Shown here: positions 1 through 5,440 of the stretch, one piece after another | How the letters are laid out: each line of letters starts with the position of its first letter | Numbering within the stretch: the first letter of the stretch is position 1 | Source of the DNA: Phycisphaerales bacterium | Lineage (GTDB): Bacteria; Planctomycetota; Phycisphaerae; Sedimentisphaerales; Anaerohalosphaeraceae | Length of the DNA stretch: 6,460 nucleotides | Assembly: GCA_003152975.1 (NCBI GenBank) | Contig: PMBP01000478.1 | Span: 1 to 6,460, forward strand | Reading direction: 5' to 3' | Notes under the pieces: generated by a model | Told to the model about the DNA's origin: nothing | What the model saw: only the letters and a program-made list of their open reading frames with translations | Database searches by the model: none | Translations under genes and position numbers: made by a program

Positions 1-516
1 ATGACCAGCAACATCGGCGCCGACCTGATCAAGAACCAGTCGGGCTTCGGATTCGGCAAACGAACCGAGCAGGCCAACTACGAGAAGATGAAGGAAATGC
101 TCGACAAGGAACTCGAACGGCATTTCCGCCCCGAATTCCTCAACCGCCTCGATGCCCGGATCGTCTTCCGCGGTCTGACCCGTGTGGACCTCGAAACCAT
201 CGTCGAGTACGAACTCAACAAGGTCTTTAAGCGCATCATCGAGCACGGCCTGCACCTCCAGCTCGATCCGGCCTCCAAGGAGTTCCTCATCGACAAGGGC
301 TTCAATCCCGAATTCGGGGCCCGGCCTCTCCGCCGCGCCATCGAGCACTACATCGAAGACCCCCTCTCCGAGCAGATGCTCCGCGGCGAGTTCAAGGAAA
401 AGAATGTCATCCGTATCTCCGTCCAGGATGAGGACAATCTCCGCTTCGAGGGTATCAAAGACGAGGCCGTCGCCGCCGAAAAAACCGTGGTGGTCAACAC
501 CCCCCAGCCGACCTGA
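1..516 (+). CDS. clpC: ATP-dependent Clp protease ATP-binding subunit (ClpC-type), C-terminal part
   Basis: Partial: the gene enters from the left, and the methionine at base 1 is internal, because the visible 171 residues begin at the sensor-1 motif TSNIG of the second AAA+ module. In order one sees sensor 1 (residues 2-6), the FRPEFLNRLD block with the arginine finger (about residue 49), the C-terminal D2-small domain, and sensor 2 GARPLRR (106-112) followed by a helix containing IEDPLSEQML. Family knowledge: such hexameric unfoldases use ATP to thread substrates into ClpP or to rescue aggregates. The IEDPLSE stretch and the short tail fit ClpC better than ClpB, but without the N-terminal half (N domain, middle domain) the ClpC/ClpB choice is not final. 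The last 20 or so residues are a low-complexity Ala/Val/Pro tail. An intrinsic terminator lies 23 bases after the stop, so this gene ends its operon. Confidence 0.87.
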   Translation: MTSNIGADLIKNQSGFGFGKRTEQANYEKMKEMLDKELERHFRPEFLNRLDARIVFRGLTRVDLETIVEYELNKVFKRIIEHGLHLQLDPASKEFLIDKGFNPEFGARPLRRAIEHYIEDPLSEQMLRGEFKEKNVIRISVQDEDNLRFEGIKDEAVAAEKTVVVNTPQPT

Positions 517-539
517 TCGGCCAAACCCGCCAAGATCCA

Positions 540-568
540 GGGCCAGTTCCCCCGAACCGGCCCTTTTT
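540..568 (+). terminator. Intrinsic terminator of the clp gene
   Basis: GGGCC-A-GTTC pairs with GAAC-C-GGCCC (540-549 with 554-563; nine pairs and one A/C mismatch) around a four-C loop. Five T follow directly (564-568). The position just past the stop codon at 516 and the T run make this a standard Rho-independent terminator that separates the clp gene from the next unit. Confidence 0.85.
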
Positions 569-629
569 CGTGACACAGAATCCGGACCGGGTCGTAAAAT
601 GGGCGTAGGGATTGCGTTTCGGATACCCC

Positions 630-658
630 TTGACAAACGGGGAAGAATCGGATAGGGT
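630..658 (+). promoter_or_regulatory. Putative sigma70-type promoter for the TPR membrane protein gene
   Basis: A perfect -35 hexamer TTGACA (630-635) is followed, after a 17-base spacer, by TAGGGT (653-658), which matches the -10 consensus at three positions. Transcription would start near 665, about 35 bases before the chosen start codon at 699. It lies between the clp terminator and the gene, exactly where a promoter is expected. The weak -10 suggests moderate activity or help from an activator. Confidence 0.55.
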
Positions 659-686
659 GAAGATGGTAGTTACGCGGCTTGGCCGC

Positions 687-692
687 GGGGAG
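687..692 (+). promoter_or_regulatory. Ribosome binding site that fixes the start at 699
   Basis: GGGGAG lies six bases upstream of the ATG at 699. Longer starts in the same frame (TTG at 612, ATG at 663) lack a comparable site, and the TTG lies upstream of the predicted promoter, so they cannot be used on that transcript. Confidence 0.6.
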
Positions 693-698
693 ATAGCC

Positions 699-1712
699 AT
701 GAGAATAATGGATTATTTACGGCGCTTTCAGTTGTGGCGGTTTGGGTGGCATTTTCTGTTCGCACTGCTGACGATGGTGGCGATCGGTATGTCGATCGTG
801 TCGTCGATGACCCAACAGGATCAGATCAACGAGATCGGTAAGATGATCCTTGGCGTGGCGTTTCTGACGGGTTTTTTTGCCATCCTGTTGTCGATCCGCG
901 AAATGATCAAGAGCGTCAAGGACAGCGGCGACAAGATGGACAATGTCGCCGACATGATCAACCGCAACAACAACCTGCTCAGCCAGATCGCTCAGTCCTC
1001 ACGGCTCAGCGACGCCGCCAAGCAGCTCGCCTTCCGCGACGCCGAACGGATGGAGCTGGCCGAGGCCGTCATCGCCAAGCTGCACCAGCACGAGTTCGAC
1101 GCCACCTCCGCCATGATCGACGCGATGGGCAAGATCCCGCAGTACCAGGCCCTCTCCGTCCAGCTTCGCCGCACCTCCGACACCTACCGCGACGCCACCG
1201 AAAAGGACCGCATCATCCAGGCCGTCGATCACATCCTGGAACTCGGCCGCGAGTTCCGCTGGTCGCAGGCCTTCCGTCAGGCCGACAACCTCGTCCAGTC
1301 CTTCCCCTATTCCGACGAGGCCAAATCCGTCCGCCGTAAGCTCCGCGAGATGAAGGACGCCCGCAAGAAAGAGTTGCTGGCCTTGTGGGATGAGGCCGTC
1401 CGCTCTAAGGATACCGACCGTTCGCTGGAAATCCTCAAGGACCTCGACCAGTACCTCACGCCCAGCGAAGGCCTGGCCCTTCAGGAATCCGCCGCCACCG
1501 TCTTCCGTACCAAGCTGCACAACCTCGGCGTGCGCTTTGCCCTGGCCGTCACCGAAAACAAGTGGTCCGTTGCCTACGAGACCGGACAGCAGATCGTCCG
1601 CGACTTCCCCAACAGCCGCATGGCCCACGAAATCCGCGGCAAGCTCGATGTCCTCGCCGACCGCGCCAAAGGAATCGCCACCGTCGACGCCGGCGCCTCC
1701 GCCGGCGAATAG
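699..1712 (+). CDS. Two-helix membrane protein with cytoplasmic TPR-like helical domain
   Basis: A 337-residue protein that I do not recognise as a named family. A basic N-terminus (MRIMDYLRRF, inside) leads into two membrane helices (about 17-36 and 48-66), so both ends should be cytoplasmic. Then comes a charged helical linker (67-100) and a long alpha-helical domain. Two segments there match each other clearly: residues 187-220 begin RWSQAFRQADNLVQSFPYS, and residues 288-321 begin KWSVAYETGQQIVRDFPNS. Each runs on into a helix with the pattern R-x-KL. Weaker copies are visible around 130-158 and 240-270. This helix-turn-helix periodicity, with FPxS between helices, is typical of tetratricopeptide-like solenoids that bind other proteins. 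The tail is Ala/Gly-rich. It is probably co-transcribed with the small membrane protein starting 26 bases downstream. Codon use shifts inside the gene: the membrane part is richer in G and T at third positions than the C-rich remainder. A scaffold or receptor role at the inner membrane is inference. Confidence 0.85.
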   Translation: MRIMDYLRRFQLWRFGWHFLFALLTMVAIGMSIVSSMTQQDQINEIGKMILGVAFLTGFFAILLSIREMIKSVKDSGDKMDNVADMINRNNNLLSQIAQSSRLSDAAKQLAFRDAERMELAEAVIAKLHQHEFDATSAMIDAMGKIPQYQALSVQLRRTSDTYRDATEKDRIIQAVDHILELGREFRWSQAFRQADNLVQSFPYSDEAKSVRRKLREMKDARKKELLALWDEAVRSKDTDRSLEILKDLDQYLTPSEGLALQESAATVFRTKLHNLGVRFALAVTENKWSVAYETGQQIVRDFPNSRMAHEIRGKLDVLADRAKGIATVDAGASAGE

Positions 1713-1738
1713 AGATTGGCCGGAACGATTGAATTTCC

Positions 1739-2326
1739 ATGAGTAAACTGGGGACAATCCTGGTCGTAATGGGTTCACTTCTGCTCCTGATCAATTGGAT
1801 TTCATTCATCGAATGTTGGCGAAAGAAAAAGGGATCCCCAATAATTTTCCCTTTCCCCGCTATTCTGGTCTTCGGCGGATCCCTGATGTTGCCTTCACTG
1901 AAGCCCTACGGCTGGCTGGCATTTGTAATTGATTATTCGTTTCTGGGTTTTCTGTATGTACTCCCAAGAGAGATCCGGAATGAATGGCAGTACTGCCGAT
2001 TCACTCGCGTCCGGGAGTTACAGGCATCCGATCCGCCTCGTTTGTTTGTCCTGACCCTCCATCGAAAGGGTCACTTTCACATCAAATTGACATGCAATCC
2101 CCCGACAATCTGTAATGACCATGGGGCTCTGTTGGCATCGTCGGGGATATTAGGGCAATGGGAAATGATTGACAACGGATTTCTTCTCCGCGATTACCGG
2201 GATCAGCGCACCCTGCGACTCTGTCAGTCCGGAACATCCTATGTAGCCACGGAACACAACTACCCCCAGGATAAGCGATATCCCATAGATTCCATGAACG
2301 GCTTGACTTTCACCGTTGTCCGGTAG
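1739..2326 (+). CDS. Small three-helix membrane protein of unknown function
   Basis: A 195-residue protein not recognised. Three hydrophobic segments (about 5-26, 34-53 and 57-75) fill the first 75 residues. The last 120 residues are a soluble domain with alternating beta-like segments (RLFVLTLHRKGHFHIKLTC, TLRLCQSGTSYVATEHN), several Cys, His and aromatic residues, and no catalytic motif I can name. ATG 1739 is the first start after an in-frame TGA at 1730. No good ribosome binding site precedes it, so translation may be weak or coupled to the upstream gene, whose stop is 26 bases away. Base composition and codon choice are visibly less GC-rich than in the clp, TPR and flotillin genes, which suggests later acquisition or relaxed selection. 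A small membrane protein with a soluble tail, placed at the end of a unit, could be an accessory or immunity-like protein, but nothing proves that. Confidence 0.7.
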   Translation: MSKLGTILVVMGSLLLLINWISFIECWRKKKGSPIIFPFPAILVFGGSLMLPSLKPYGWLAFVIDYSFLGFLYVLPREIRNEWQYCRFTRVRELQASDPPRLFVLTLHRKGHFHIKLTCNPPTICNDHGALLASSGILGQWEMIDNGFLLRDYRDQRTLRLCQSGTSYVATEHNYPQDKRYPIDSMNGLTFTVVR

Positions 2327-2360
2327 AAAAGAATGGGTTCGGGAATAATTCCGAACCCAT
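2327..2360. terminator. Shared hairpin between convergent units
   Basis: Ten perfect pairs, ATGGGTTCGG (2333-2342) with CCGAACCCAT (2351-2360), plus a G.T and an A-T pair closing a four-base loop. On the plus strand it comes seven bases after a stop codon but is not followed by T. On the minus strand the stem is followed by TC and four T (from AAAA at 2327-2330), the canonical order for the incoming flotillin transcript. It probably terminates the minus-strand unit and at least protects the plus-strand 3' end. Confidence 0.65.
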
Positions 2361-2427
2361 GCCGCAATCGAATTACATTCATATAAGGTCGAAACCCTCA
2401 CGATGCCCCGATAACGACCCTGCCTAT

Positions 2428-2479
2428 ATTTGATATTTTATATGTGTCTTTTATCTTCTATTTTTGATATTTGATTTTT
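2428..2479. repeat. AT-rich non-coding stretch with repeated TTTGATATTT
   Basis: In the gap between the convergent hairpin and the flotillin stop codon the sequence drops sharply in GC. The 10-mer TTTGATATTT occurs at 2429-2438 and again at 2463-2472, and the second copy runs on into GATTTTTC. No reading frame of note is present. It looks like a decayed simple-sequence repeat in a tail-to-tail intergenic region. Confidence 0.5.
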
Positions 2480-2497
2480 CTTCCAGGGACACTTCCT

Positions 2498-4138
2498 TTA
2501 CTCTGAACCTTCGCGAACCTTGCCTTGACCCTTCGTATCCGTGTCCGCCATCTTGCCCAGGTAATCCGGCAACTGCACGCCGGCCATCTGCGCCAGGTCC
2601 TGCAGCGGCGGGATCGACTTGATCATGCTCGACAGGAAGTTCGCCGTGCTGCTGGTACCGCCGGAGCCGCTGTCCCAGACGGTGATCTTCTCGATCCTGA
2701 GGTTCTTGATCGCCTCGACCTGCTTGCCGACGATCTGTTCGAGCTTTTCGATCATCAGCAGCGTCGAGGCCGCCTTGGCGTCGCCGTTGCAGCTCTTGAC
2801 CAGCGACTCATACCCGATCGCCTTGCTCTCCAGCACCTGCCGAATACCCTTGGCCTCGGCCTCGTACTTGGCCAAAATCCCGTCGGCCTGACCGCGCGCC
2901 TCGCGCCGGGTCCTCTCGGCCGTGGCCTCGGCGTCGATCTCGATCTTCTGCTTTTCGATCTCCTGCCGCACGACCTCCTGCGCGATCAGCCGCTGCTGCT
3001 CGGCGTTGTACTCGGCCTTCTGGATCTCGGCCTCCGCCTGCCGCTTGGCCACTTCGCCCTTTTGCCGCGCCTCGGCCTGCCGCATCGCCAAAACCGCCTC
3101 CACCTCGGCGATGTCGGCCTTGGCCTTGTTCTCGCCGGTCACCGCCAGCGCCTCCTGCTGTTGCACGAACACCCGCTGCTCGGCCTGGGCCTTCTTTTCG
3201 CCCTTGACGGCCTCGGCCTCTTGCTGCTGCACGAACACGCGTTTGTCCGCCTCGGCCTTTTTCGATCCCTTCTCGGCTTGCGCGACATTCTCGGCCGTAC
3301 GGATCGACTTTTCCCGGTCGGCCTCCACCTCGCCGATCGCCGCCAGCGTCTCCTGCTGCCGCACAAACACCCGCTTGTCCGCCTCGGCTTTCTTCTGTCC
3401 TTTTTCCGACTCGGCGGTGTTTTCCGCCACGCGGATCGCCCGCTCGCGATTGGCCGACGCCTCGCCGATAGCGCCGATCTTTTCCTGGTCGGCCACATCG
3501 ATCTTGGCCGCGTTGACCGCCACCGCCGCCGCCTTCTTGCCGATGCTCTGGATGTAATTGGAGCTGTCGGTGATATCCGTGATGTTGACATTGATCAGAA
3601 TCAGGCCGATTTTGTTGAGTTCCGGCTCGACATTCTTGCGAATGGATTCCAGGAAGCTCTCGCGGTCCTGGTTGATCTGCTCGATCGTCAGCGACGCCAC
3701 CGTCAGCCGCAACTGCCCGAAGATGATCTCCTGCGCCATCTGCTCGATCTGTTGCGGCGTGATCCGCAGCAACCGCTCGGCCGCGTTGTTCATGATCGAC
3801 GGTTCCGTGCTGATACCCACGGTAAAGGTGCTGGGTACATTGATCCGGATATTCTGTAGCGACAACGCATTCTCCAGCGGGATCGTGATCGTCATCGGCG
3901 TCAAGCTCATATACGAGCTGTCCTGGATCAGCGGCCAGACAAACGCCCCGCCGCCGTGGATGCACCGCGACGACAGATTCGCCCCCACCCGCCCATAGAC
4001 CACCAGTATCTGGTCCGACGCGCACCGTTTGTATCGCGACGCCAGGAACAAGATCGTCGTCGTCAGCAGCACGACGAACGCAATGATCACATAGGTCCAC
4101 AAGGAACCGATATCCGTAAAAGCGAAAGCAGCCAGCAT
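2498..4138 (-). CDS. Flotillin (SPFH/band 7 membrane scaffold protein, YuaG/YqiK-like)
   Basis: A 546-residue flotillin. A single membrane helix lies at about 12-35. The SPFH domain (about 40-200) contains the hallmark CIHGGGAFVWPLIQ (59-72). A long Ala/Glu/Lys/Gln coiled coil spans about 205-440. The conserved C-terminal region includes STLLMIEKLEQIVGKQVEAI (458-477) and a closing hydrophobic segment IPPLQDLAQMAGVQLPDYLG. Family knowledge: flotillins oligomerise at the membrane into large assemblies, organise microdomains, and usually pair with an NfeD-like protein, here encoded 150 bases upstream. The length is slightly above the roughly 500 residues common in bacterial relatives. The excess fits an internal tandem duplication at residues 223-332. 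ATG 4138 is supported by GGAGGG (bases 4147-4152 on this strand) eight bases upstream. Cysteines at 39 and 59 lie close to the membrane helix, but whether they are acylated is unknown. A hairpin at 2333-2360 probably ends the transcript. Confidence 0.95.
   Translation of the reverse strand: MLAAFAFTDIGSLWTYVIIAFVVLLTTTILFLASRYKRCASDQILVVYGRVGANLSSRCIHGGGAFVWPLIQDSSYMSLTPMTITIPLENALSLQNIRINVPSTFTVGISTEPSIMNNAAERLLRITPQQIEQMAQEIIFGQLRLTVASLTIEQINQDRESFLESIRKNVEPELNKIGLILINVNITDITDSSNYIQSIGKKAAAVAVNAAKIDVADQEKIGAIGEASANRERAIRVAENTAESEKGQKKAEADKRVFVRQQETLAAIGEVEADREKSIRTAENVAQAEKGSKKAEADKRVFVQQQEAEAVKGEKKAQAEQRVFVQQQEALAVTGENKAKADIAEVEAVLAMRQAEARQKGEVAKRQAEAEIQKAEYNAEQQRLIAQEVVRQEIEKQKIEIDAEATAERTRREARGQADGILAKYEAEAKGIRQVLESKAIGYESLVKSCNGDAKAASTLLMIEKLEQIVGKQVEAIKNLRIEKITVWDSGSGGTSSTANFLSSMIKSIPPLQDLAQMAGVQLPDYLGKMADTDTKGQGKVREGSE
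3143..3472 (-). repeat. Tandem 44-44-22 residue repeat within the flotillin coiled coil
   Basis: Residues 223-266 and 267-310 of the flotillin are two 44-residue units of the same register. Both start AIGE and both contain KKAEADKRVFV followed by (R/Q)QQE, with most other positions identical or conservative. Residues 311-332 are a half unit of 22 (ending QRVFVQQQEALA), and residues 333 onward (VTGENKAKADIAEVEA) look like a degraded fourth start. Unit lengths of 44 and 22 are multiples of 11, consistent with a hendecad coiled coil in which whole turns were added without breaking register. Confidence 0.85.
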
Positions 4139-4205
4139 TGAATTATCCCTCCAAATTGTGTGCTAATGGTTGAGAGTCTGACAGAACGATAGACCCTTCC
4201 TTGTC

Positions 4206-4225
4206 ATTCCCGCCAAAGCGGGAAT
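4206..4225. repeat. REP-like palindrome ATTCCCGC-CAAA-GCGGGAAT
   Basis: A perfect 8-bp inverted repeat around a four-base loop, within the wider string TTGTCATTCCCGCCAAAGCG and onward to GGGAATCCA. This closely resembles the widespread repetitive extragenic palindromes with ATTCCC...GGGAAT ends, such as the Neisseria dRS3 type. It sits in the 150-base gap between the NfeD-like gene and the flotillin gene. With no T run it is not an intrinsic terminator, but in RNA it could protect the upstream message or lower flotillin relative to its partner. Only one copy is in this window, so its dispersed nature is inferred. Confidence 0.6.
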
Positions 4226-4259
4226 CCACATATTCAGGTCCGATGGCCGAATAATTCCC

Positions 4260-4304
4260 TTTCACACTTTTCACACCTTTCTCCCCTTTCACACCTTTTC
4301 AACC
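4260..4304. repeat. 9-bp tandem repeat (consensus TTTCACACC) overlapping a stop codon
   Basis: Five consecutive 9-base units starting at 4260, 4269, 4278, 4287 and 4296. The first differs from the consensus only at its last base, the second and fourth match it exactly, and the third (TTTCTCCCC) and fifth (TTTTCAACC) are degenerate. The array covers the last codons and the stop (TGA, 4289-4291 on the minus strand) of the NfeD-like gene and extends into its 3' flank. Because the unit is a multiple of three, changes in copy number would keep the frame. Confidence 0.7.
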
Positions 4305-4912
4305 ACCAGCAACCGGGCCGACAGTTTGACCACCTTGACCCGCTGGCCGGTTTTGATTTCGTCACTCTGCTCGGTGGTCGCGTCCAGCGTCTCCATCGCG
4401 TTCTGAACGGCGATCTGCACCTTGCCCACCTGCCCCGGCCGGATCGTCAGGTAAACCGTCCCCTCACGCCCTACGGCGTTGTTCATATTCAGGGTCCCGC
4501 TGGACTGCAACTTGCCCGCCGACTCAAAGAGAAACTTCAGCAGCCACACCGTCCCCAGGCCCGCGCCCGCCGCCGCCAGCGCCGAAATCGGCGCCGAATA
4601 CCGGCTCTCGCGGATCATCGCCCACCCCACCAGCCCAAACATCATGAAAAACGCCGTCAGCCCCTGGAACGACAGTGCCCGAAAGCTCACATCCGAATCG
4701 GAAGAACCTCCGTGGTGGGCGGTACCCCCCCCCACACTGCCGTCGTGCCCCGCTCCGCCGACATCTCCATGGCCGGTACCGGTGACATCGCCGTGCCCCA
4801 TCCCCGAGATGAACATCAGCAGCATCCGTACGACGAACAGGCATCCGCCCAACGCCGCACAGACGATAAACACCCTTTCCAGGGCCGTAACATCCGATCC
4901 GATCGCTAACAT
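4289..4912 (-). CDS. NfeD-like / YqiJ-YuaF-type membrane protein, flotillin partner
   Basis: 207 residues from the chosen start. Membrane helix 1 is at about 13-36. A flexible loop (37-75) rich in Gly, His and Asp contains GHGD and GHDG motifs. A second helix at about 79-100 includes FQGLTAFFMMFGLVGWA, a pattern typical of this family, and a third lies at about 106-128. A C-terminal beta-rich domain (140-207) with GREGTVYLTIRPGQVGKVQI and a closing RLLVVEKV is the OB-fold of NfeD-type proteins. Family knowledge: these proteins are encoded beside flotillins and are thought to work with them in membrane microdomains. The order NfeD-like gene first, flotillin second, is the usual operon arrangement. 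A longer start six codons upstream exists, but those codons contain the Shine-Dalgarno sequence of the chosen ATG, so the shorter form is preferred. The loop codons include a run of nine G. The stop codon lies in a 9-bp tandem repeat. Confidence 0.87.
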   Translation of the reverse strand: MLAIGSDVTALERVFIVCAALGGCLFVVRMLLMFISGMGHGDVTGTGHGDVGGAGHDGSVGGGTAHHGGSSDSDVSFRALSFQGLTAFFMMFGLVGWAMIRESRYSAPISALAAAGAGLGTVWLLKFLFESAGKLQSSGTLNMNNAVGREGTVYLTIRPGQVGKVQIAVQNAMETLDATTEQSDEIKTGQRVKVVKLSARLLVVEKV

Positions 4913-4919
4913 AGTGATT

Positions 4920-4925
4920 CTCCTT
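4920..4925 (-). promoter_or_regulatory. Ribosome binding site of the NfeD-like gene
   Basis: AAGGAG on the minus strand, seven bases before the ATG at 4912-4910. It lies within the coding region that would result from the upstream in-frame ATG at 4930, which itself lacks a site. This decides for the start at 4912. Confidence 0.8.
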
Positions 4926-4928
4926 TTC

Positions 4929-4947
4929 ATTTGTCAGACGGACAAAT
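4929..4947. promoter_or_regulatory. Operator-like palindrome ATTTGTC-N5-GACAAAT
   Basis: Perfect 7-bp arms (4929-4935 and 4941-4947) around AGACG, ending only three bases upstream of the Shine-Dalgarno sequence of the NfeD-like gene. The size and symmetry (19 bp) fit a dimeric repressor site, for example of the TetR type. As RNA it could also form a hairpin next to the ribosome binding site. No regulator gene is visible in the window, so the role is inference. Confidence 0.4.
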
Positions 4948-5340
4948 CGAAGAACCGTGGCACTATTTTTTGAGGGATTCTTCGCTCCCTGCCAAGACCC
5001 ATTCTATCTACTGGAATATTCCATCCAAAATTATCCCCACCCCTCGTCCGGCCGTCAATCCCAATCCCCATTTTTCCGTATCACTTCCTCCGCTTCTGCC
5101 CATCCTGTCGACCCCAAGGAACAGAACTTTCTGGGGGATCAAATTTTGGGCTTCCGATGGCCCTGGAAAATGAGCGACGGGTTGAATATATTCCATAAGA
5201 TGTTTATTTGTAATGACTTATGAATAGACACCACCCTGAAATCCACAGCCAACACTCCTTTGGATCTCCTTTCCGAATCGCCAATGAACCTTCCTTCTAA
5301 GGAAATTCTCATTTATTATGCGAATTTCAGCATTTCTTCC
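4948..5340. other. Long non-coding region between divergent genes
   Basis: No convincing gene on either strand: the open frames here (up to about 88 codons) lack ribosome binding sites, have no recognisable protein character and run across the promoter-like sites. From about 5025 to 5115 the plus strand is strikingly rich in C and T. Further right the sequence becomes AT-rich. A perfect 12-bp palindrome TGGAATATTCCA lies at 5012-5023, and a related palindrome GAATATATTC at 5184-5193. Confidence 0.6.
5185..5213 (-). promoter_or_regulatory. Possible distal promoter for the NfeD-flotillin unit
   Basis: On the minus strand TTACAA (5213-5208) and TATATT (5190-5185) are separated by 17 bases. The -10 matches the consensus at five of six positions and the -35 at three. 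CATAAG (5194-5199) and CTTATG (5217-5222) form an inverted repeat that brackets the -35 element, which could be a regulator site. If used, the transcript would have a leader of roughly 270 bases before the start at 4912. A closer promoter with equally good elements was not found. Confidence 0.35.
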
Positions 5341-5370
5341 TTGAAGTAAACATGGGGTATATGGTATAAA
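5341..5370 (+). promoter_or_regulatory. Putative promoter of the PEP-CTERM protein gene
   Basis: TTGAAG (5341-5346) and TATAAA (5365-5370) with an 18-base spacer, in an AT-rich context. Transcription would begin near 5377 and give a leader of about 60 bases. Confidence 0.6.
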
Positions 5371-5389
5371 TAGGATGTTAGTTTCCGTG

Positions 5390-5409
5390 TTGCCGTGACA
5401 ATATGGCAA
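5390..5409 (+). promoter_or_regulatory. Small stem-loop in the leader of the PEP-CTERM gene
   Basis: TTGCCGTG can pair with TATGGCAA around the loop ACAA, giving eight pairs of which two are G.U. It lies between the predicted transcription start and the ribosome binding site. It may stabilise the leader or be a binding site, and could be chance. Confidence 0.3.
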
Positions 5410-5427
5410 AAACAAACGATACTTTTC

Positions 5428-5433
5428 GGAGGT
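5428..5433 (+). promoter_or_regulatory. Ribosome binding site of the PEP-CTERM gene
   Basis: GGAGGT, followed by the possible starts GTG 5435, ATG 5438 and ATG 5441. Only the last has a normal seven-base spacing, so it is preferred. Confidence 0.75.
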
Positions 5434-5440
5434 AGTGATG

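Noticed and set aside
612..698. TTG 612 or ATG 663 as start of the TPR membrane protein
   Set aside because: TTG 612 lies upstream of the predicted promoter; neither has a good ribosome binding site, while ATG 699 does.
999..1778. Minus-strand frame opposite the TPR membrane protein gene
   Set aside because: Antisense shadow with Gly/Val-rich composition; the plus-strand frame has promoter, ribosome binding site and coherent domains.
2525..3859. Long open frame on the plus strand, opposite the flotillin
   Set aside because: Leu/Arg/Asp/His-rich shadow produced by the codon bias of the flotillin gene; no ribosome binding site or family features.
2808..4100. Long second minus-strand frame within the flotillin gene
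   Set aside because: Gly/Arg-rich low-complexity product, a frame-shifted shadow of the clear flotillin frame.
4260..4304. The 9-bp repeat array as a CRISPR
   Set aside because: Units are contiguous without spacers and far too short.
4958..4975. TGGCAC followed by a T-rich stretch, resembling a sigma54 promoter on the plus strand
   Set aside because: The -12 GC element is missing and no plus-strand gene follows for hundreds of bases.
5008..5196. 62-codon minus-strand frame upstream of the NfeD-like gene
   Set aside because: No good start context and no protein-like features; overlaps the promoter candidate.
4931..5223. Two overlapping plus-strand frames of 80-88 codons in the intergenic region
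   Set aside because: No ribosome binding site, odd Pro/Ser-rich sequence from a pyrimidine-rich block, no recognisable features.
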